The notes beneath the pieces were generated by a model. The model was given only the letters and a program-made list of their open reading frames with translations. It had not been told where the DNA came from and ran no database searches. Positions 1-4,963 of a stretch of DNA of 12,033 bases are shown here, in pieces. The stretch's first letter is position 1. Each line of letters starts with the position of its first letter. Position numbers and translations under genes: made by a program. This DNA comes from CAZOGW01 sp964579415. GTDB taxonomy: Bacteria; Actinomycetota; Acidimicrobiia; Spongiisociales; UBA5794. Where the stretch lies: assembly GCA_964579415.1 (NCBI GenBank), contig CAZOGW010000093.1, positions 1-12,033 on the forward strand. The letters are read 5' to 3'.

Positions 1-135
1 GAAGAGCCCCTGTCGACCGTGCCGATGGAGAACGTGGTCGTCAAGCGCAAATCTGTCATCTTCCGACGACCGTCATACCGTCTCGGCGAGGGCTCCATGC
101 CTCTGTCAAGCCGATGGGTTTGCGGTGTTGCTTGA
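1..135 (+). CDS. Possible C-terminal tail of a gene entering the window
   Basis: Reading frame 1 is open from the first base to a TGA at 133-135 and gives 44 residues, starting EEPLSTVPMENVVVKRKSV. I do not recognise a family. It is basic and has no membrane segment. It would end 21 bases before the membrane protein at 157, so the two could be co-transcribed. The open frame is short and in GC-rich DNA such frames occur by chance; the stretch may equally be a non-coding leader. Upstream sequence is needed to decide. Confidence 0.25.
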   Translation, partial: EEPLSTVPMENVVVKRKSVIFRRPSYRLGEGSMPLSSRWVCGVA

Positions 136-156
136 CGACCCGGGCGGCATCCACCG

Positions 157-690
157 ATGGAGGCTGCCATCATCGCCCCGGTGAGAGTCACGAAACCCGT
201 GGACGAGCCTGGGCGTCGGCGCCTCGCCGAACAGGTGAGCGCGGCGTCGTACGGCACAGTGCTCGTGATGGGCGCTCTGGCGGTGGTCAAGGCGGAAGAC
301 GTGGCCTCCGGTTGGGGATGGGAGCTTGTCACCGGGGTTGGTGTCGCCACCTGGGTGGCTCACATCTATGCGGAGGTGTTGGGCCATCAGGTGCGGAACG
401 CCAAAGCCCGCCATGTGCACGAGGTGCGCGAGGCGATGGCCGACGGTCTGCCGATCCTTCTTGCAGCCTTCCTGCCCGCGGTCGCATTGGGGTTCGGTCG
501 TCTCGGCGTCTTTGCCCCCAGGCAGGCTCTCTGGATCGCGGTGGCTGCGGCTTTCCTTCAGCTCGTGGCGCTGGGTGCCTTCGTGGGAGCCGTCGACCCG
601 GATGAGAACTCCAGCTCCTGGCGCTACGCGGCCATGACGGCTGCGTTCGGTGTTGCCGTCGTCGTCATCCTGGTCGCGCTCGGCCACTGA
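157..690 (+). CDS. Small multi-pass integral membrane protein, unknown function
   Basis: The 177-residue product is dominated by hydrophobic helices at about residues 27-45, 55-72, 98-116, 125-146 and 156-175, so four or five membrane spans. A short charged loop (residues 78-95) holds several His and Arg residues, and a conserved-looking WVAHIYAE stretch lies at 66-73. I believe similar uncharacterised actinobacterial membrane proteins exist with this WxAHxYAE pattern, but I can assign no transport or enzyme role. The ATG at 157 gives an N-terminus of MEAAIIAPVR; a GTG at 181 (VRVTKPVDEP) is an alternative, and neither has a strong Shine-Dalgarno site. It is convergent with the TetR gene and shares no obvious pathway with it. 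Confidence 0.7.
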   Translation: MEAAIIAPVRVTKPVDEPGRRRLAEQVSAASYGTVLVMGALAVVKAEDVASGWGWELVTGVGVATWVAHIYAEVLGHQVRNAKARHVHEVREAMADGLPILLAAFLPAVALGFGRLGVFAPRQALWIAVAAAFLQLVALGAFVGAVDPDENSSSWRYAAMTAAFGVAVVVILVALGH

Positions 691-712
691 GCGACCGAGC
701 GCGCTCCTGACT

Positions 713-742
713 TGGCATGGCCGATCACCCTCAGCCGTGCCA
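713..742. terminator. Possible bidirectional terminator hairpin between convergent genes
   Basis: TGGCATGGC (713-721) and GCCGTGCCA (734-742) form a 9-bp stem with one G-U pair and a 12-base loop. It lies between the ends of the membrane protein (690) and the TetR gene (826), where a terminator for both strands would be expected. There is no T-tract on either side, so this is weak. A perfect 10-bp palindrome GAGCGCGCTC at 697-706 is also present. I see nothing else in 691-825. Confidence 0.3.
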
Positions 743-825
743 TCGGGCAGGCGACAGGAACGAGAGGCTCAGGGCGACGGGCCAAGCCTCCATCTGGGGC
801 GGGAGGATCGACCGCTCGGCGGCGG

Positions 826-1446
826 TCAGCCCGGTCTCAGCAGGAGGGTCAGGTAGGCCCGGAGATGGCTGAGCTGGTCGCGTAGCTTCAAAGGGTCGTC
901 GGTGGCCCGGGCGAGGATGAAGCCTCCCTCGAAGATGGTGAAGACCTGGTCGGCCAAGCTCTCGAGGTCGACGGGGAGAGCGGGCGGTCGGGAGGCGGCG
1001 GCTTGCTGCAGCTTGTCGAGGATGCGTTCCCGCCACCGGCTGATCGCTCCAAGGATCACCGCCTCCGAGTTGGCCTGGTCGGGGATCTGCTCGTAGACGA
1101 ACGACACGAAGAGGCAACCGGGCTGGGTGATGTCACCGGCGCCGATGTCGTCTTCGAATCCCCGGAGGAACTCGATGAGCTGCTCGGCCGGGTCCGGCGT
1201 CAGCGCCTCCGCCCGCGTCATGAACTCCTCGAGGACGGCGGCGTCCATGCGGGCGTAGCGCTCGAGGAGTGCCTTGCCCAGGGCGGCCTTGCTGGGGAAG
1301 TGGTGGAAGAAGGATCCCTTGGAGGCTCCGGTGGCATCGAGGATGGCGTCCACCGTGGTGGCGGTGTACCCGCGTGCCAGCACCAGGTCCTCGGCGGCTT
1401 CGAGGATCCGCTCTCGTGTGTCGGGGGTGGGGGTGATGGCGCTCAT
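826..1446 (-). CDS. TetR-family transcriptional repressor
   Basis: The 206-residue protein has the TetR layout: an N-terminal three-helix DNA-binding domain (about residues 9-60, with helix-turn-helix VDAILDATGASKGSFFHHF at 32-50 and the family-typical FFHHFPSKAAL) followed by an all-helical ligand and dimer domain. The C-terminal half, including GCLFVSFVYEQ around 110-120, resembles the LmrA/YxaF-like group. The start is the ATG at 1446, which places the HTH at the usual distance from the N-terminus. The frame remains open far upstream, but only as the antisense of the oxidase. The gene is divergent from the FAD oxidase, with 93 bases between the starts. That gap holds two copies of an 18-bp palindrome, so the likely job is repression of the oxidase gene and of itself, relieved by a small hydrophobic ligand. 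The inducer is unknown. Confidence 0.93.
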   Translation of the reverse strand: MSAITPTPDTRERILEAAEDLVLARGYTATTVDAILDATGASKGSFFHHFPSKAALGKALLERYARMDAAVLEEFMTRAEALTPDPAEQLIEFLRGFEDDIGAGDITQPGCLFVSFVYEQIPDQANSEAVILGAISRWRERILDKLQQAAASRPPALPVDLESLADQVFTIFEGGFILARATDDPLKLRDQLSHLRAYLTLLLRPG

Positions 1447-1463
1447 GGATCTCACGATACCAC

Positions 1464-1491
1464 TTGACAGACCGACTAGTTGGTCTATACG
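1464..1491 (+). promoter_or_regulatory. Candidate promoter of the FAD oxidase gene
   Basis: A perfect -35 hexamer TTGACA (1464-1469) is followed after 16 bases by TATACG (1486-1491), a 4-of-6 match to TATAAT. The first TetR-type palindrome (1469-1486) fills the spacer and the second starts just downstream. A repressor bound here would block polymerase directly. The predicted transcript start near 1498 leaves a leader of about 42 bases before the ATG at 1540. Confidence 0.5.
1469..1486. promoter_or_regulatory. TetR-type operator, copy 1
   Basis: AGACCGACTAGTTGGTCT is an 18-bp near-perfect palindrome: only the G/T pair at positions 6 and 13 breaks the symmetry. It is identical to the copy at 1495-1512, 26 bp away centre to centre. 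Length and symmetry fit TetR-family operators, and it lies in the TetR/oxidase intergenic region. Binding by this TetR protein is inferred from position. Confidence 0.8.
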
Positions 1492-1494
1492 GTT

Positions 1495-1512
1495 AGACCG
1501 ACTAGTTGGTCT
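1495..1512. promoter_or_regulatory. TetR-type operator, copy 2
   Basis: An exact second copy of AGACCGACTAGTTGGTCT, here symmetric over 20 bp because it is flanked by T at 1494 and A at 1513. The 26-bp centre spacing is about two and a half helix turns, so two dimers would lie on roughly opposite faces of the DNA. It covers the predicted transcription start and early leader of the oxidase gene. Confidence 0.8.
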
Positions 1513-1539
1513 AGTCCATGCGAGAGCGAGAGAGAGCTC

Positions 1540-2940
1540 ATGACAGCTACCACCGTGATCGAGTCGTCCACCGGGTTCGACGGCCTGAGGAAGTCGGCCG
1601 ACCTCGAGCTGTTCACGCCGGGCGACGAGGGCTACGACACGTACCGCACGACATGGAACACGGCCGTCGAGCACCGGCCCTTGGCGGTGGCGGTTCCGGA
1701 CTCGGCGGCGGGTGTGGTCGACGTCGTCAACTACGCAAGGGAGAGCGGCATGTCGGTGGCGATCCAGTCGTCCGGGCACGGGCCGACACGCCCCGCCCGG
1801 GACGCCATCCTCGTCAACATGTGCCACATGACCGAGGTGAGCCTCGACCCTGTGAGCCGGCGGGTGCGGATGGGCGGCGGCGCCAAGTGGCAGGCGGTGC
1901 TTGACGTGGTGACTCCTCACGGCCTGGCACCCCTGCTCGGCTCGACGCCGGACGTCTCCGCGGTGGGCTACACACTCGGAGGCGGGCTGGGTTGGCTGGC
2001 CCGCAAGTACGGGACATCGGCCGACAGCGTCGTCGCCTTCGAGGTGGTCACCGCCGACGGACGAGTGCTCCGGGCGGCGGCGGACGAGAACCCCGAGCTG
2101 TTCTGGGCGCTGCGTGGAGCTGGTGCGGGCCACCTGGGAGTGATCGTCTCGATGGAGGTTCAGCTCTATCCCATCGCCCAGGTCTATGGCGGGAACATGT
2201 TCTATCCGGCCGAGATGGCGGTCGAGGTGATACGGCGCTGGCGGGATTGGCTGCCCACGGTTCCCGAGAGCCTCACCTCGGCGGTGTCGTTGATCAACTT
2301 CCCCGCAGAGGAGGGCATGCCTGCAGAGATCAGCGGCAAGCCGTTCATACTCGTCCGCGGCGCCTTCGACGGCCCCACCGAAGAGGGAGAGAGGTTGCTC
2401 TCGTACTGGCGGGACTGGAGGCGCCCCGAGCTGGACATGTTCGGCCCGCTCCCGTTCGACCGGATCGCCGAGGTCAGCGACGATCCGCTGGAGCCGATAC
2501 CCAACGAAGGTACCGGCCTGTGGCTGCGGTCCCTGAGCGACAGGTCCATCGCCGACCTGGCGGCCGCCGTGTTCACCGGGGAGCCGGAGCCGCTGCTGGT
2601 GATGGCCGAGATGCGCCACATCGGGGGCGGGGCCGTGGCGCGCGGCTCGGCGGTTCCGGCGGCTTTCGGCAACCGCGATGCTTTGATCCTCCTCGAGCTG
2701 GTGGGTGTCACTCCCACCAGAGATCTCGTCTCCAAGGTCCGGGAGGTGATCGCAGGTGTCCGGCGGAAGATCGCACCCGACCTGACCGGAGGCCGCTACC
2801 TCAACTACACCGAGGGTGACGAGCGGCGGTACGGAGTGCGCCAGGGTGTGGCGGCAGGTGCCTACGAGAGGCTGGCGGCGCTCAAGTCGCGCCTCGACCC
2901 AGGGAACCTGTTCGACCACGGCCTGGACGTCACGAGCTGA
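1540..2940 (+). CDS. FAD-linked oxidase, berberine-bridge-enzyme (BBE/PCMH) family
   Basis: The 466-residue protein has the two parts of a BBE-like flavoprotein: a PCMH-type FAD-binding domain (about residues 45-215) and a C-terminal BBE segment (RYLNYTEGD at 419-427 and YERLAALKSRLDPGNLF at 442-458). His80 in QSSGH is the expected covalent 8-alpha-histidyl-FAD attachment site. The second attachment Cys of bicovalent members, in the loop before the glycine-rich LGGGLGWLARKYG (146-158), is absent: the loop reads LGSTPDVSAVGYT. I therefore predict single covalent attachment. ENPELFWALRGAGAGHLGV (183-201) is also typical. The family oxidises sugars, alkaloids and other secondary metabolites with O2; the substrate here is unknown. 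I see no signal peptide. I chose the ATG at 1540, preceded by a purine-rich GAGAGAG; an in-frame TTG at 1480 lies inside the operator and is unlikely. The gene is probably controlled by the divergent TetR. Confidence 0.93.
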   Translation: MTATTVIESSTGFDGLRKSADLELFTPGDEGYDTYRTTWNTAVEHRPLAVAVPDSAAGVVDVVNYARESGMSVAIQSSGHGPTRPARDAILVNMCHMTEVSLDPVSRRVRMGGGAKWQAVLDVVTPHGLAPLLGSTPDVSAVGYTLGGGLGWLARKYGTSADSVVAFEVVTADGRVLRAAADENPELFWALRGAGAGHLGVIVSMEVQLYPIAQVYGGNMFYPAEMAVEVIRRWRDWLPTVPESLTSAVSLINFPAEEGMPAEISGKPFILVRGAFDGPTEEGERLLSYWRDWRRPELDMFGPLPFDRIAEVSDDPLEPIPNEGTGLWLRSLSDRSIADLAAAVFTGEPEPLLVMAEMRHIGGGAVARGSAVPAAFGNRDALILLELVGVTPTRDLVSKVREVIAGVRRKIAPDLTGGRYLNYTEGDERRYGVRQGVAAGAYERLAALKSRLDPGNLFDHGLDVTS

Positions 2941-2973
2941 CAAGGGCCCTGCCGTGGTCTCGGTTGGTTGGTG

Positions 2974-3171
2974 TTACACACCGGCTGGAGTGGGTCCGGT
3001 CCGTTCCCGTTCGACGATGTCGCCGACGGCAGGCGCCGCCCCGGCGGCGAACTGCTCGGTGGTTGCGGAGTCGTCCCCGCCGATGATGAAGGCGCTGAGG
3101 CCGTGATCGAGGGCGAGGTCGGCGATCTGCTCGACCCACGCATCGGGGCCGTCGAAGCCCTGCGCCGACAC
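2974..3171 (-). pseudogene. C-terminal remnant of an LLM-class flavin-dependent monooxygenase
   Basis: The 65-residue frame contains AQGFDGPDAWVEQIADLA followed by LDHGLSAFIIGGDD and FAAGAAPAVGDIVERER. This is the characteristic end of luciferase-like (LLM) F420- or FMN-dependent monooxygenases: GPPEQWVEQL-like, then HG-FILGGDDP-like, then APAVRE-like. A full member has about 300 residues, so roughly four fifths of the gene is missing. The frame stays open upstream of 3171, but that sequence is antisense to the MarR-like tail and no longer resembles LLM proteins. A GTG at 3171 could in principle start a small protein, but it would lack the TIM barrel and flavin site. Confidence 0.7.
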
Positions 3172-3306
3172 GTGGCCGCGGCCGAGGACGCGCTCCTCAG
3201 CGGTCTCGAGGCAGACGAGCGCGTCCTGCTGCGGGATCTCCTCAACAAGGCCGCCGGCGCGGGCGCCGACGGAATCGACGCCGTCGACGCGTGCGAGGTC
3301 GACTGA
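3160..3306 (+). pseudogene. C-terminal remnant of a MarR-family regulator
   Basis: The plus frame reads RRHVAAAEDALLSGLEADER then VLLRDLLNKAAG, and ends near DACEVD before TGA (3304-3306). This fits the last dimerisation helices of MarR regulators (pattern VxxAExxLLxGLxxxERxxLRxLLxK with an acidic D-x-C tail). The winged helix-turn-helix is absent: upstream of about 3160 the frame is only the antisense of the LLM remnant. A full MarR protein has about 145 residues and only about 48 remain. It overlaps the 5' edge of the LLM remnant by a few bases, which marks the deletion junction. Confidence 0.6.
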
Positions 3307-3327
3307 CCCAGCAGACTCTCCGAGCCC

Positions 3328-4380
3328 TCAGCTCACCGTAAGCAGTGTCGGGCCGCAGGTGGCCGGAGCAATCCGGGGCGTGCCCGGCGGAACCGTGGCG
3401 TCTGGCATCTCGGTAACGGGCACCGACTCCCAGCGCGAGGTGGCGTCACGCCGCAGGGTGGGGGCCAGATCGCGGAGCTCGGCGGCGGTGAGCCCGTCGG
3501 CCTCGAGCATCACAGCCACTCCGCCCTCCTCCCACACGAGCGCCAGCGGCCTACCCGGGAGCTGGCGTACCCAGGCCGGTCCGCTCTCGACACTGGTCCG
3601 GGTGAGCGGCCCGGCCGCCAGTGCCGGGAGCGCCGCCACCGGGCCTCCCGGCATCTGCCGCAGCGCCACGAGGTGGGTGATGCCGTCGACAGCTACCTCG
3701 AAGGACACCTGGTAGAGCGGGCTGCTGTAGGGGCCGGCGCCGTGGTCCGTCCAACCGTCAGGAAGCTGCACGTCGACATGGCGGCCCACGATGCCGAGGC
3801 CGGCCAGCAGCGCCAGAGCCTCGTCGTTCCAGCGCGGCTCCTCGGCCGACGAGAGCAGCACCACAGTGGCGCAGGCATCGGTGTGCGCATATGCCGTTAC
3901 CGCGTTGTCGACGTCATCATCCAGCAGGAACGTCCGGTCGCCGACGAGACGGGAGTCCACCGAGGTCCATACGTCACCCGTGGAGGGCCGCACCGACAGC
4001 CGGTAGGTCGCTCCCGAGGGCGACTCGACCAACCCGGCGGCCGTGCCTCCGTCCGTTTGTGACGGCGTCGTCGCGGACACGTTCACGTCCACGACGAGGG
4101 CATTCTCCGGGGCGAACAGCAACTCGAGCGAGCCCTGCTCACCGTGCGTGGTGTCGGACGGCTCCGCGGTCGGGTCGCCGGCGGTGGTATCGCCCCCCAA
4201 CAGCCAGAAGGGCACGCCGAGAATCACCAGGACCGCCACTAGCGCGGCCACACCTACGAGAGGCCCACGCAGGCGGGACGGTCGTTCTTGTCGGCGGAGG
4301 GCGACGCCTCCGGCAGCGTCCGGGAGTCGTGCCCCTGCGGCGTGAAGGTTGGTGCGGATGCGCTCTTCCAGATTGGTCAT
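3328..4380 (-). CDS. Single-pass membrane protein, probable anti-sigma or sensor partner of the ECF sigma factor
   Basis: The 350-residue protein has a short basic cytoplasmic N-terminus (1-40), one membrane helix at 41-62 (LVGVAALVAVLVILGVPFWL) and a large extracytoplasmic part opening with a Thr/Ser/Asp-rich linker (64-82). The outer part holds only two Cys, 170 and 342, which could form a disulfide. There is no zinc-finger HxxxCxxC anti-sigma motif, so an anti-sigma role is inferred from context alone. Its ATG (4378-4380) overlaps the sigma-factor TGA (4377-4379) as ATGA, implying translational coupling and near-equal synthesis. The upstream frame open to 4674 is antisense shadow within the sigma gene. 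The outer domain is not one I recognise; it may sense an envelope signal. Confidence 0.8.
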   Translation of the reverse strand: MTNLEERIRTNLHAAGARLPDAAGGVALRRQERPSRLRGPLVGVAALVAVLVILGVPFWLLGGDTTAGDPTAEPSDTTHGEQGSLELLFAPENALVVDVNVSATTPSQTDGGTAAGLVESPSGATYRLSVRPSTGDVWTSVDSRLVGDRTFLLDDDVDNAVTAYAHTDACATVVLLSSAEEPRWNDEALALLAGLGIVGRHVDVQLPDGWTDHGAGPYSSPLYQVSFEVAVDGITHLVALRQMPGGPVAALPALAAGPLTRTSVESGPAWVRQLPGRPLALVWEEGGVAVMLEADGLTAAELRDLAPTLRRDATSRWESVPVTEMPDATVPPGTPRIAPATCGPTLLTVS

Positions 4381-4865
4381 CTCGTTGCTCCAAGGTCGAT
4401 GGCGAGGCGGTCGAGGGCCCGTGACAGTCGGCTCTTGACGGTGCCCTCGGATATGTCGAGGGCGGTGGCCACCTGGGCGGTCGACCAGTCGAGGTAGTAG
4501 CGGGCGACGACCACCGGCCTCAGGCGTGGCGAGAGCCGGCCCACCGCGGCGACCACATCGAGGTCGGGCATGGGCTGGTCGCGACGTCCTTCGGCATCGA
4601 TCTGCGTCAGCACCTCGTAACGGCGCTTGCGGTACAGGCCGCGGACCCAGTTGAGGCCCACCCGGTAGGCCCAACCCTCGGGTCGCTCGTAGCCGCCGAT
4701 CTTCGCCCAGTGGGTGAAGGCCCGGGTCATCGCTTCGTCGATGGCCTCGTCCGCCATTGCGATGTCACCGACGGCCAGCGCCAGCGCACGACGCAGTGGG
4801 TCACGCCACTTCGCGTAGAAGTCGTCGAACCCGGGTGCGCCCGACGTCCCCAACCTGTCACTCAC
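4377..4865 (-). CDS. ECF sigma factor (SigE-like group)
   Basis: The 162-residue protein has sigma-70 region 2 (FDDFYAKWRDPLRRALALAV through GWAYRVGLNWVRGLYRKRRY) and region 4 (RLSPRLRPVVVARYYLDWST, then QVATALDISEGTVKSRLSRA with its helix-turn-helix). It has no regions 1 or 3, as expected for an extracytoplasmic-function sigma. I chose the GTG at 4865 because GGAG (4878-4875) lies nine bases upstream. A GTG at 4886 would add seven residues (MTVEIIT), but its only Shine-Dalgarno-like AGGA is almost touching the start. The gene is translationally coupled to the downstream membrane protein and lies 98 bases after the helicase stop. Its regulon is unknown; autoregulation is likely because an ECF-type promoter sits just upstream. 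Confidence 0.9.
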   Translation of the reverse strand: MSDRLGTSGAPGFDDFYAKWRDPLRRALALAVGDIAMADEAIDEAMTRAFTHWAKIGGYERPEGWAYRVGLNWVRGLYRKRRYEVLTQIDAEGRRDQPMPDLDVVAAVGRLSPRLRPVVVARYYLDWSTAQVATALDISEGTVKSRLSRALDRLAIDLGATR

Positions 4866-4906
4866 TGTGATGATCTCCACCGTCACGTCCTGTGAACCGT
4901 CGGCGT

Positions 4907-4934
4907 AACACGCGCTCGCGGGCCGATCGGTTCC
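4907..4934 (-). promoter_or_regulatory. Candidate ECF-type promoter of the sigma/membrane-protein pair
   Basis: On the minus strand GGAAC (4934-4930) is followed after 17 bases by CGT (4912-4910, within CGTGTT). This matches the GGAAC/CGT pattern typical of actinobacterial ECF promoters. The predicted start near 4900 leaves about 35 bases before the GTG at 4865. The spacer contains a perfect palindrome CCGATCGG (4923-4930). It supports autoregulation but is only a pattern match in GC-rich DNA. Confidence 0.4.
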
Positions 4935-4963
4935 CTCGCGGTGACAGGCGGATCACATACACG

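Noticed and set aside
106..687. A minus-strand open frame of 193 codons opposite the small membrane protein.
   Set aside because: The plus-strand product has clear membrane helices, while the minus-strand product is His/Arg/Gly/Asp-rich with no recognisable features.
1447..2943. The TetR frame on the minus strand stays open for about 500 more codons, across the whole oxidase gene.
   Set aside because: It is the antisense of a clear BBE oxidase and crosses the operators. The extra residues are Arg/His/Pro-rich with no recognisable domain. TetR proteins start just before the HTH, as with the ATG at 1446.
2968..3159. The plus frame upstream of the MarR-like tail, which would make a 112-residue protein.
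   Set aside because: This part is antisense to the LLM remnant, lacks any winged helix, and does not continue the MarR similarity.
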